From Pseudomonadota bacterium (GTDB lineage: Bacteria; Pseudomonadota; Gammaproteobacteria; Burkholderiales; Ferrovaceae), in NCBI GenBank assembly GCA_021804705.1, contig JAJZHC010000069.1, forward strand, positions 1 to 7,129: DNA of 7,129 bases, given 5' to 3'. Below are positions 1 to 5,755 of this stretch, one piece after another. The position numbers and the translations under genes were made by a program. How positions within the stretch are numbered: position 1 is the first letter of the stretch; every line of letters starts with the position of its first letter. A model generated the notes under the pieces. The model did no database searches. It had not been told where the DNA came from and saw only the letters and a list, made by a program, of their open reading frames with translations.

Positions 1-311
1 GCATCCACCACCAGAACGGCTCCTTCACAAGCCGCCAGCGAGCGCGAAACCTCGTAAGAAAAGTCCACATGTCCGGGCGTGTCGATCAGGTTGAGGTTGT
101 AAATCTGGCCATCGCGCGCCTTGTAATGCAGGGCAGCCGTCTGGGCCTTGATGGTGATGCCCCGCTCGCGTTCCAGATCCATGCTGTCCAGCACCTGGGA
201 TTCCATTTCCCGGTCGGACAGGCCGCCGCAAAGCTGGATGAAGCGGTCCGCCAGGGTGGATTTGCCGTGGTCGATGTGCGCAATGATGGAGAAATTTCGG
301 ATCAGGTTCAT
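1..311 (-). CDS. lepA: Elongation factor 4 (LepA), N-terminal fragment
   Basis: This is the first 103 codons of a translational GTPase of the LepA/EF-4 family; the rest lies beyond the left edge. In the known family the protein binds the ribosome, acts as a back-translocase or assembly/elongation rescue factor and hydrolyses GTP; it is about 600 residues long. Visible GTPase motifs are the P-loop AHIDHGKST at residues 11-19, the switch I motif RGITI at 50-54 and the switch II motif DTPGH at 77-81. The segment GGLSDREMESQVLDSMDLERE at about 29-49 is characteristic of LepA rather than EF-G or TypA. The ATG at 311 matches the usual family start (MxxIRNFSIIAHIDHGKST). No Shine-Dalgarno sequence precedes it; the ten bases between the upstream terminator's T-tract and the ATG are GCGTAACGCC. 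It follows the rpoE operon on the same strand but is separated by a terminator. The identification is very secure. Confidence 0.97.
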   Translation of the reverse strand, partial: MNLIRNFSIIAHIDHGKSTLADRFIQLCGGLSDREMESQVLDSMDLERERGITIKAQTAALHYKARDGQIYNLNLIDTPGHVDFSYEVSRSLAACEGAVLVVD

Positions 312-376
312 GGCGTTACGCAAAAAAGGGCATCCCGGGATGCCCTTTTGACAGGTTGGGGGGCCAAAAAGCCCTT
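312..376 (-). promoter_or_regulatory. lepA leader with competing hairpin arms (candidate attenuator)
   Basis: The leader holds the terminator described separately plus an upstream AAGGGC (376-371). That segment could pair with the terminator's 3' arm GCCCTT (331-326) in competition with the proper 5' arm. It can also form a weak local 4-bp hairpin (374-361, GGGC/GCCC). A possible -10 box TAGAAT lies at 391-386 with a poor -35 (CTGCAA, 414-409, 17-base spacer), so a transcript starting there would still cross the terminator before lepA. A five-codon open frame (ATG at 333, TAA ending at 316) ends four bases before the lepA ATG. Attenuation is inference only. Confidence 0.25.
322..349 (-). terminator. 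Intrinsic terminator after the rpoE operon
   Basis: Positions 324-349 form a perfect 26-base palindrome. As RNA on the minus strand it folds into an 11-bp stem: four A-U pairs closing a seven-pair GGGCAUC/GAUGCCC core, with a CCGG loop. It ends in a run of six T (327-322). This is a classic Rho-independent terminator, 49 bases after the glutaredoxin stop codon and just before lepA. On the plus strand the same hairpin is followed by only four T, and no plus-strand gene ends here, so minus is the functional direction. Confidence 0.85.
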
Positions 377-397
377 AAAACCAGTATTCTAGACGAA

Positions 398-670
398 TTA
401 CGCCGTCCTTGCAGCGCGATCTTGCGACCCCTGCTGCAAGGCAGCATCCAGCAACGCTTCCTGATAATGGTAATGAAAAACCTCGTGCTCTCCCGCCATC
501 AGGAGGGGTACCTTTACGCCGAAGCGCGCTTCGAGATCGGGGCTGTCCTCAACATCGACCACGTCAAACCGGAAGTCGCGAGTGGCACGCGCCGACTCGA
601 GCGCTGCAATCATGTCATGGCACAGGTGACAATAACTGCGGCTGTAGAGAGTGAAATGCACCGGACTCAC
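398..670 (-). CDS. Glutaredoxin-like family protein (DUF836/thioredoxin fold)
   Basis: This 90-residue protein has a thioredoxin fold. It starts with a beta strand (FTLYSRSYC) followed by the redox motif C14-H-L-C17. The expected cis-proline is in VKVPLL (Pro55), followed by the HYHYQEALLDAAL helix typical of the short glutaredoxin-like family (Pfam PF05768). It has no signal peptide, so it is probably a cytosolic dithiol oxidoreductase; its substrate is unknown. The start is GTG at 670, forming a four-base GTGA overlap with the mucD stop, which implies translational coupling. No other start fits better. It is the last gene before the terminator, so it should be co-transcribed with rpoE-rseA-rseB-mucD. 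The physiological link to envelope stress is inferred from position only. Family assignment is secure; specific function is not. Confidence 0.88.
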   Translation of the reverse strand: MSPVHFTLYSRSYCHLCHDMIAALESARATRDFRFDVVDVEDSPDLEARFGVKVPLLMAGEHEVFHYHYQEALLDAALQQGSQDRAARTA

Positions 671-2079
671 TCGGGCTTGAGCGTCATGAATTGGGCGTTG
701 TCACCGCGCTTGACGAGCAGCGCCAGCATTTTCTTGGGGTCAAGATGCGACAGCACCTGGTTGAACTCCTGCACCGAATGCACTTCGCTGTTGTTAATGG
801 ACAGGATCACGTCGCCGTTTTGCAAACCAGCCTTGCCCGCCGCACCGCTGGCGTCTTCAACCAGCACGCCACTGGCGATGTCCAGCTCCTTGCGCTGCTC
901 GGCAGAGAGATCGGCCAGAGCCAGCCCCAGCTTGCCCGAAGCCCCGGCCGGATGCCGCTTGCCCGGCGTTGCTTCATTTTGCGCTGTTTTGTCAGCAGGC
1001 ATTTCTCCCACCACCACCGATACATCCAGCGGAGCTCCCTTGCGCCAGACCTGCACGGTGACCTTCGATCCGGCCTTGGCACCGCTCACGACGCGAGGAA
1101 GGTCTTCCTGGGTATTGATGGGTTTGCCGTCAAAGCGCAGGATGATATCGCTCACATGGATGCCTGCCTTGTCGGCTGGCGCACCCTTTTGCACAGAGAC
1201 CACGAGCGCGCCCCGGGGCTTGCCCAGCCCAAAGGAATCGGCCAGTTCCTTGGTCACTTCCTGGATAACCACGCCAAGCCAACCGCGGCTGACCTTGCCA
1301 TTGGTGCGCAGCTGGTCGGATACCTGCAGTGCCACGTCGATGGGAATGGCAAAGGACAGTCCCATGAAGCCGCCCGTGCGGCTGTAGATCTGCGAGTTGA
1401 TGCCGATCACCTCGCCTTTCATGTTGAACAACGGCCCGCCCGAATTGCCGGGATTGATGGGCACATCCGTCTGGATGAAAGGTACCAGGGTTTCCTGAGG
1501 CAGTGAGCGGCCCTTGGCGCTGACGATGCCTTTGGTGACCGTGCTCTCAAAACCGAACGGAGAGCCGATGGCTACAACCCACTCGCCAACCTTGACCTTG
1601 CTGGAATCGCCAATCTTGACCGTGGGCAATCCCGAAGCATCGATCTTGAGTACGGCCACGTCCGTCTTGCGGTCCACGCCGACGACCTTGGCCTTGAATT
1701 CCCGCTTGTCCTGCAGCGTCACCAGCACCTCGTCCGCACCCTGCACCACATGGCTGTTGGTGAGGATGTAACCGTCCTGGCTGACGATGAACCCTGAACC
1801 CATGGCATGCGATTCGGGTATTGGTGCCCCTTGCTGACCAGGGCCCCCGGGCATCATGGGAATGCCAAAGCGCCTGAAGAAATCGAACATGGGGTCGTTT
1901 TCCTGCGGCAAGGAAGGCGCGCCATTATTGTTGGCCACAGGGTGCGCGTTGGTGGTGGTGCTGATGTTGACCACCGTGGCCGCCTGCTTTTCCACGAGAT
2001 CCGTAAAGTCGGGCAGGCTTTCTGCCTGTGCCCACCAGGTCCATAATCCAAAAACCACAGCAAGAACGACACGCTTCAT
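667..2079 (-). CDS. mucD: Periplasmic DegP/HtrA-type serine protease MucD
   Basis: This 470-residue protease/chaperone degrades or refolds damaged envelope proteins. A signal peptide occupies residues 1-19 (MKRVVLAVVFGLWTWWAQA, probable cleavage after AQA). The trypsin-like domain spans about 30-255 with the catalytic triad His110 (TNSHVV), Asp140 (KTDVAVLKI) and Ser213 (GNSGGPL). A Pro/Gly/Met-rich stretch at 62-90 corresponds to the LA-loop region. PDZ1 lies at about 258-360 (with RGWLGV) and PDZ2 at about 382-468 (with GLQNGDVILSINN), joined by a charged low-complexity linker near 361-382. Length and order match MucD/DegQ-like two-PDZ proteins; all catalytic residues are present. The ATG at 2079 overlaps the rseB stop as ATGA, with a GGAG ribosome binding site nine bases upstream. 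In known sigma-E systems this protease limits activation of the response, consistent with its place after rseB. Confidence 0.96.
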   Translation of the reverse strand: MKRVVLAVVFGLWTWWAQAESLPDFTDLVEKQAATVVNISTTTNAHPVANNNGAPSLPQENDPMFDFFRRFGIPMMPGGPGQQGAPIPESHAMGSGFIVSQDGYILTNSHVVQGADEVLVTLQDKREFKAKVVGVDRKTDVAVLKIDASGLPTVKIGDSSKVKVGEWVVAIGSPFGFESTVTKGIVSAKGRSLPQETLVPFIQTDVPINPGNSGGPLFNMKGEVIGINSQIYSRTGGFMGLSFAIPIDVALQVSDQLRTNGKVSRGWLGVVIQEVTKELADSFGLGKPRGALVVSVQKGAPADKAGIHVSDIILRFDGKPINTQEDLPRVVSGAKAGSKVTVQVWRKGAPLDVSVVVGEMPADKTAQNEATPGKRHPAGASGKLGLALADLSAEQRKELDIASGVLVEDASGAAGKAGLQNGDVILSINNSEVHSVQEFNQVLSHLDPKKMLALLVKRGDNAQFMTLKPE

Positions 2080-3062
2080 GGATGACTGCTCCGAAGATTG
2101 ATGACGGATTGGCCCATCTGCGTTACAGAGGCCAGAGGAACTTCACCGACAACGGTGATTTGTTGGTCGGCGGTACGCGCCGAAAAATAACTGAGCGAAC
2201 TGCGCAGGGATTCGATGCGCATCGGGCGCGGCGGGCCATCTGCAGGTTCGATGAAGACCGAGATACTGGCGAGGCCGTCCGAATACACGAGATGGGTCAT
2301 ACCTTCGGTGTGTCCCGGGATGGGACGACGGACTTCGATGATCTTGTGAAACCCGGGCGGCACATTGGCCACACTCCAGCCGCTAACCTCCTTCTGCGGA
2401 CCCGTGATGGGCACGTTATCCACGCGCCAGTCGGACGTGTCTGTGTAGGCAGGCTTGAACTGGGCGGGATCGGCATGTGCCCCGATGGTGATTTCAGTAA
2501 ACACCGACATCTGGATGGGCTCGCCGTGGGGCCCCAGCGTCACCTCCTTCAGCAGGAGGTTGCTGGGCAGGTCGGCGCAAAACTGGTGGGCAAAACGCAG
2601 GTTGTCGCGCGGACGCAGCGCAATGAGCTGACAGTCATGCCCCGCAACCCGGTCCACCCCCACGATGGTGATGTCGTAGTTGTCGCGGTAATTTTGAAAG
2701 GGAGGGGCAATCAGGGCTGGAAAGAACCGCCTGCCCGGACCCCGCTCCAGGCGGATGGAATGTGCCTCAGGAAAATAACAGCGCAGTTCTTCGTTGGCGC
2801 GAATGATTTCGCGCGGCGGTCCGTCGAGCGTGTCGATCTTGGTGCGCTCCTGGCCATTCTCGAAGCCATGGATGACGCGCGAGGCTTCCATTCGCCCGTC
2901 ATGCTGAAACACGAAAATGCCAGAATAGGAGAGCTGCTGCGCAGCCCTGGCCAATTGGGCCAGCAGTTCGTCCTGCATTTCGTTGGCATTGGGGCCTTCA
3001 GCCCAAACCAACATGGGCAAGAGCAGCAGCCCAAGGACGGCGTGTTTCAGATGCGCCTTCAT
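2076..3062 (-). CDS. rseB: Sigma-E factor regulatory protein RseB (MucB)
   Basis: This periplasmic protein of 328 residues binds the periplasmic part of RseA, shields it from site-1 proteolysis and senses mislocalised envelope lipids in known systems. Residues 1-21 form a signal peptide (MKAHLKHAVLGLLLLPMLVWA). The N-terminal LolA-like domain runs from about 30 to 205 and has the family signature YSGIFVFQHDGRMEASRV at 46-63 and the KIDTLDGPPREIIR stretch at 75-88. The smaller C-terminal domain (about 225-322) contains GWSVANVPPGF and HLVYSDGLASISVFIEP. The frame stays open for 20 codons upstream to 3122, but the ATG at 3062 is chosen because it begins the signal peptide and overlaps the rseA stop as ATGA. 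No good Shine-Dalgarno is visible, so translation probably depends on coupling. The mature protein carries three cysteines (95, 144, 162); see findings. Confidence 0.94.
   Translation of the reverse strand: MKAHLKHAVLGLLLLPMLVWAEGPNANEMQDELLAQLARAAQQLSYSGIFVFQHDGRMEASRVIHGFENGQERTKIDTLDGPPREIIRANEELRCYFPEAHSIRLERGPGRRFFPALIAPPFQNYRDNYDITIVGVDRVAGHDCQLIALRPRDNLRFAHQFCADLPSNLLLKEVTLGPHGEPIQMSVFTEITIGAHADPAQFKPAYTDTSDWRVDNVPITGPQKEVSGWSVANVPPGFHKIIEVRRPIPGHTEGMTHLVYSDGLASISVFIEPADGPPRPMRIESLRSSLSYFSARTADQQITVVGEVPLASVTQMGQSVINLRSSHP
2089..2092 (-). promoter_or_regulatory. Ribosome binding site of mucD
   Basis: GGAG lies within the end of rseB, nine bases before the mucD ATG at 2079. It supports that start and lets mucD be translated independently as well as by coupling through the ATGA overlap. 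Confidence 0.6.
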
Positions 3063-3544
3063 CGCGATGCGACGGTGCCTGCTGCGTAATCCACCGTTTG
3101 AAAACCAGACAGGGGCGACCACTGCCGGTGCATGGCCACATAGTGCTCGGCCTCCGCGGTCTGCGCAGAAGCCACCGACACCTCAGCCGGCGCCTCGGTA
3201 CGAGCCACCAGGGGACTGGAGGGCACATCGGGATGCTGCAGGGTCAAGGTGGACACGGCCACGGCAGCCACGGCGGCGGCCACGGCCAGCCAGCGTGCGG
3301 GTGACGCCGGCGCACGCAAGCGCCGGGGAGCCAGGACCGTGGGTTCGGCCAACAGCGCTTCTGCCACGCGCTGACCCACACGGACGTCGCCGATGCCCTT
3401 TTCGCGCAACACGTCTCCAATGAGGTGGTACTCGTTCCACACCCCGGTAAGATCGTCTTCGTCCTTCATCCGGGCCAGCACCGTGACTTCGAGTGATGAG
3501 TCCAGTTCGCCATCCATCAAGGCGGATAGGTGTTCGCGATTCAT
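3059..3544 (-). CDS. rseA: Anti-sigma-E factor RseA
   Basis: This 161-residue single-pass inner-membrane protein binds and silences RpoE. The cytoplasmic N-terminal RseA domain (about 1-65) shows LSALMDGELDSS at 6-17, a conserved Trp36 in GVWNEYHLIGDVLR (34-47) and an amphipathic stretch to about 67. A basic Arg/Pro-rich segment (74-84) precedes the membrane helix at about 85-103 (WLAVAAAVAAVAVSTLTL), followed by a periplasmic tail rich in Ala, Glu and Ser. The tail ends with HYVAMHRQWSPLSG, which resembles the conserved YxxAHxxxSP motif of the family and probably contacts RseB. Two in-frame ATGs compete, at 3550 and 3544. The latter is preferred because AGGAG is six bases upstream and its A is shared with the rpoE stop (TAATG). 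Size and order match the family. In known systems release of the sigma factor is by DegS/RseP-like cleavage; those genes are not in this window. Confidence 0.93.
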   Translation of the reverse strand: MNREHLSALMDGELDSSLEVTVLARMKDEDDLTGVWNEYHLIGDVLREKGIGDVRVGQRVAEALLAEPTVLAPRRLRAPASPARWLAVAAAVAAVAVSTLTLQHPDVPSSPLVARTEAPAEVSVASAQTAEAEHYVAMHRQWSPLSGFQTVDYAAGTVASR

Positions 3545-4143
3545 TACCATCTCCTGTCTTTTGATACGTCCAGTTGCGGCCGCAACCGCTCCGCAATGGC
3601 TTCCCGAGCCCTGAAAATCCGGGAACGCACCGTCCCGATGGGACAATTCATCAGGGAGGCGATCTCGTCATAACTCAAACCTTCAATTTCACGCAGGCGG
3701 ATGGCCGTGCGCAGCTCTTCGGGCAGGGCATCCATGCTGGCATTGACGGTCTCGACGATCTGCCGGCTCATGAGCTCGGCCTCGGGTGTGTTGACGTCAC
3801 GCAACAATCCACCGCCATCAAAGTTTTCAGCATCTTCGTTGTCTACGGCGGTATGGGTGGGCACGCGACGCCCCTGCGCCACCAGGTAATTCTTGGCGGT
3901 ATTGACCCCAATGCGGTAGAGCCAGGTATAAAAAGCGCTGTCCCCACGAAAGGCGCTCAACGCCCGATAGGCCTTGATGAAAGCATCCTGGGTGACGTCT
4001 TCGGCCTCGGCCGGATCACGCACCAGTCGACCCACCAGGCGCGCCAGCTTGCGTTGGTATTTAGCCACCAGCATTCCAAAGGCCCGCTTGTCTCCTGCCT
4101 GGGCCCGCTCGACCAGCTTCTGGTCGATCTCACGATCTGTCAT
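3544..4143 (-). CDS. rpoE: RNA polymerase ECF sigma factor RpoE (sigma-E/AlgU)
   Basis: This 199-residue extracytoplasmic-function sigma factor directs RNA polymerase to envelope-stress promoters. Region 2 (about 10-85) contains EDVTQDAFIKAYRALSAF (core binding and -10 recognition) and DSAFYTWLYRIGVNTAKN. Region 4 (about 135-190) contains LPEELRTAIRLREIEGLSYDEIA and the helix-turn-helix CPIGTVRSRIFRARE that reads the -35 element. There is no sigma-1.1 or region 3. The chosen ATG at 4143 has GGGAG four bases upstream and gives the usual family N-terminus (DREIDQKLVERAQ). An ATG at 4158 would add five residues (MAGSG) and cannot be excluded. The frame is open far upstream to 4839, but this is antisense to nnr and is not part of the gene. 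The stop shares its last base with the rseA start (TAATG). It is probably autoregulated; a candidate promoter lies upstream. Confidence 0.96.
   Translation of the reverse strand: MTDREIDQKLVERAQAGDKRAFGMLVAKYQRKLARLVGRLVRDPAEAEDVTQDAFIKAYRALSAFRGDSAFYTWLYRIGVNTAKNYLVAQGRRVPTHTAVDNEDAENFDGGGLLRDVNTPEAELMSRQIVETVNASMDALPEELRTAIRLREIEGLSYDEIASLMNCPIGTVRSRIFRAREAIAERLRPQLDVSKDRRW
3551..3555 (-). promoter_or_regulatory. Ribosome binding site of rseA
   Basis: AGGAG lies inside the last codons of rpoE. It sits six bases before the ATG at 3544 and directly abuts the alternative ATG at 3550, so it decides in favour of 3544 as the rseA start. Confidence 0.65.
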
Positions 4144-4147
4144 GCCA

Positions 4148-4152
4148 CTCCC
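4148..4152 (-). promoter_or_regulatory. Ribosome binding site of rpoE
   Basis: GGGAG lies four bases before the ATG at 4143. The competing ATG at 4158 has only a weak GAAGAAG tract upstream, so this site favours the shorter protein. Confidence 0.5.
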
Positions 4153-4209
4153 GGCCATATGAACTTCTTCTCGAACCCGGGGCCGAGTCACGCCCACACC
4201 CCGAAGTGT

Positions 4210-4215
4210 AGTATA
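4210..4215 (-). promoter_or_regulatory. Possible housekeeping -10 box for rpoE
   Basis: TATACT matches five of six bases of the sigma-70 -10 consensus and would start transcription near 4203, giving a leader of about 60 bases. The hexamer 17 bases upstream (CCATGG, 4238-4233) is a poor -35, so the promoter is weak or activator-dependent if real. Confidence 0.3.
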
Positions 4216-4248
4216 CAAGGGTGCAACGCTTTCCATGGTGGTATCACT

Positions 4249-4273
4249 GGCCATGCAGGCATTGACCATGGCC
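4249..4273. repeat. Inverted repeat GGCCATG-N11-CATGGCC, possible operator
   Basis: Two perfect 7-base arms (4249-4255 and 4267-4273) are separated by 11 bases, with the dyad centre at 4261. It lies in the 157-base region between the divergent genes rpoE and nnr. A further CCATGG occurs at 4233-4238. The right arm overlaps the spacer of the candidate RpoE-type promoter, and its -10 TCAAT lies in the centre of the dyad. A weak extended -10 for nnr (TGG-TATCAC, 4239-4247) ends just before the left arm. The arrangement would suit a regulator of both genes, but no regulator is encoded here and the arms could be chance. Confidence 0.35.
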
Positions 4274-4288
4274 CTTTCGATTTGGTTC
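4261..4288 (-). promoter_or_regulatory. Candidate sigma-E-type autoregulatory promoter of rpoE
   Basis: The minus strand reads GAACCA at 4288-4283 (GGAACC with the preceding base), then 17 bases, then TCAAT at 4265-4261. Known sigma-E promoters have GGAACTT at -35 and TC-AA at -10 with a spacer of about 16. The GAAC core and the TC are matched; the end of the -35 and the spacing are less than ideal. Transcription would start near 4254, about 110 bases before the rpoE ATG. Autoregulation of rpoE from such a promoter is well known in the family. Confidence 0.35.
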
Positions 4289-4300
4289 CGGCAGATGACG

Positions 4301-5752
4301 ATGGATATTCTCACCCTGGATGAAATACGCGCCGCTGAAAGTCTGGCTTTCCAGAAGCAAGCCCCGTACACCTTGATGCATTGTGCCGGCAACGCGGCGG
4401 CCTCATGGATTCGGGAGCGTTTTCCGGTCCCTGGCCCCGTCCTGGTCCTGGCGGGCCCTGGCAACAATGGCGGGGATGGTTGGGTGGTGGCGCGCGAATT
4501 GCTGCACTGCGGATACACGCCCATAGTGGTTTTTACGGGCGATCCGCAGCGCCTTCCTGGCGACGCCGCCCGCGCGCGTCGCGAGTACCTGGAAGCAGGC
4601 GGACCGGTAGCTGCAGACTGGCAGGTCCTGCCCACGCCGCTGCTGGTCGTCGACGCCATCTTTGGCATCGGACTGAACCGTCCGCCCGAAGGGCGCCATG
4701 CCGAGTGGATTGCGCGCACCGCTGCGCTGCACTGCCCCGTCGTTGCCCTGGACATTCCCAGCGGCCTGCATGGCGATAGCGGGCGCGCCCAGGGGCCCAC
4801 CATCCGGGCCAGCCACACCCTCACCTTCATCGCCGCCAAGGCAGGACTTTACACGGCCGACGGCCCTGACCATTGCGGCGCCATCACCGTGCTGGACCTT
4901 GGCGTGCCGGCCCCGGGCAGCGGTGCACTGCTGGATGGGCCGGCAATACTGCGCGCCCGCCCTGCCCGCGCTCGTAATACCCATAAGGGCCAGTTTGGTG
5001 CCGTCGGCATTCTTGGTGGCGCCCAAGGCACGGCTGGCGCGGCCCTCCTTGCTGCTGTTGCAGCACTCAAATGCGGCGCTGGACGGGTGTGGCTTGCCCC
5101 ACTCGACGAGGCACTGAGCGGGGCCCTCATCGCGCTGCACCATCCCGAGTTGATGGTACATGGCCCACAGGCATTACTGCACGAGGCGCGCCTCACCACC
5201 CTGGTGGTGGGACCCGGTCTGGGCCAATCCACCGAAGCAGCTCAGCTGCTTGCGGCAGCGTTGTCCCTGCCCATCAAACTGGTGCTGGATGCGGATGCCC
5301 TCAATCTGATCGCAGCGCATCCCGATCTGGCTGTGCGTATGGTCCAGCGCACGGCACCCACGCTGCTCACCCCACATCCTGCTGAAGCCTGCCGCCTGAT
5401 GGGCGAGGCAGCCCTCACCAACCGGGTGCGCACGGCACTGGCTCTGGCGCGACGCTATCAGGCCCTGGTGGTGTTGAAAGGCTGCGGCAGCATCATTGCT
5501 ACGCCGCAGGGACAATGGTGGATCAACTCCAGCGGCAATGCCGGCCTTTCGGCCCCCGGCATGGGAGACGTCCTGGCGGGCGCACTGGGCGCCCTGATGG
5601 ACCAGGGGTTATCACCGCTGCAGGCCCTGCAGTGCGCCGTTCATGCCCACGGTGCAGCAGCAGACCATTGTCTGGATCGGGGTCTGGGACCATTGGGACT
5701 GACCGCTTCGGAAGTCATCGATGCGCTGCGCGAGGTGCTCAATGCGCGCTAG
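4301..5752 (+). CDS. nnr: Bifunctional NAD(P)H-hydrate epimerase / ADP-dependent NAD(P)H-hydrate dehydratase
   Basis: This 483-residue metabolite-repair enzyme acts on NADHX and NADPHX, the damaged hydrated cofactors. The N-terminal YjeF_N domain (about 1-215) interconverts the R and S epimers: it has AGPGNNGGDGWVVAR at 51-65, VDAIFGIGL at 117-125 and ALDIPSG at 149-155. The C-terminal carbohydrate-kinase-like domain (about 220-483) dehydrates S-NAD(P)HX using ADP. It shows HKGQFG at 228-233, VVGPGLG at 302-308, LDADALN at 329-335, LTPHPAE at 356-362 and the nucleotide-binding GNAGLSAPGMGDVLAG at 412-427. Length and domain order match bacterial Nnr; no key motif is missing. The start is uncertain: ATG at 4301 or in-frame ATG at 4295 (adds MT). 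No clear Shine-Dalgarno is visible for either. It is divergent from rpoE and converges on crcB, with the stop codons overlapping. It is probably a single-gene transcription unit. Confidence 0.95.
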   Translation: MDILTLDEIRAAESLAFQKQAPYTLMHCAGNAAASWIRERFPVPGPVLVLAGPGNNGGDGWVVARELLHCGYTPIVVFTGDPQRLPGDAARARREYLEAGGPVAADWQVLPTPLLVVDAIFGIGLNRPPEGRHAEWIARTAALHCPVVALDIPSGLHGDSGRAQGPTIRASHTLTFIAAKAGLYTADGPDHCGAITVLDLGVPAPGSGALLDGPAILRARPARARNTHKGQFGAVGILGGAQGTAGAALLAAVAALKCGAGRVWLAPLDEALSGALIALHHPELMVHGPQALLHEARLTTLVVGPGLGQSTEAAQLLAAALSLPIKLVLDADALNLIAAHPDLAVRMVQRTAPTLLTPHPAEACRLMGEAALTNRVRTALALARRYQALVVLKGCGSIIATPQGQWWINSSGNAGLSAPGMGDVLAGALGALMDQGLSPLQALQCAVHAHGAAADHCLDRGLGPLGLTASEVIDALREVLNAR

Positions 5753-5755
5753 CGC
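5746..5755. repeat. Palindrome GCGCTAGCGC containing both convergent stop codons
   Basis: The nnr stop (TAG, 5750-5752) and the crcB stop (TAG on the minus strand, 5751-5749) interlock in the central CTAG of this 10-base palindrome. Alternative arms TGCGC/GCGCA (5743-5747 and 5752-5756) can also pair. No T-run follows in either direction, so it does not look like an ordinary intrinsic terminator. Confidence 0.7.

Noticed and set aside
356..1387. 343-codon plus-strand open frame opposite the glutaredoxin and mucD genes
   Set aside because: Its Ser/Thr/Pro/Leu-rich translation has no recognisable domain and is a shadow of the GC-rich minus-strand genes, whose products carry full catalytic motifs.
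2028..3089. 353-codon plus-strand open frame opposite rseB
   Set aside because: It lies fully opposite rseB, is rich in Arg, His and Gly without domain motifs, and has no convincing start signal.
4161..4166. GAACTT on the plus strand, identical to a sigma-E -35 core
   Set aside because: No TC-containing -10 lies 15-17 bases downstream, and it sits within the rpoE leader pointing toward nnr; probably chance.
4262..4267. TTGACC as a -35 box for nnr
   Set aside because: The hexamers 16-18 bases downstream are GC-rich with no resemblance to TATAAT, and the RNA would start almost at the start codon.
4144..4839. Open frame extending the rpoE reading frame upstream by over 230 codons
   Set aside because: It is antisense to the strongly supported nnr gene, its residues match no part of the sigma family, and a good ribosome binding site and family-like N-terminus start at 4143.
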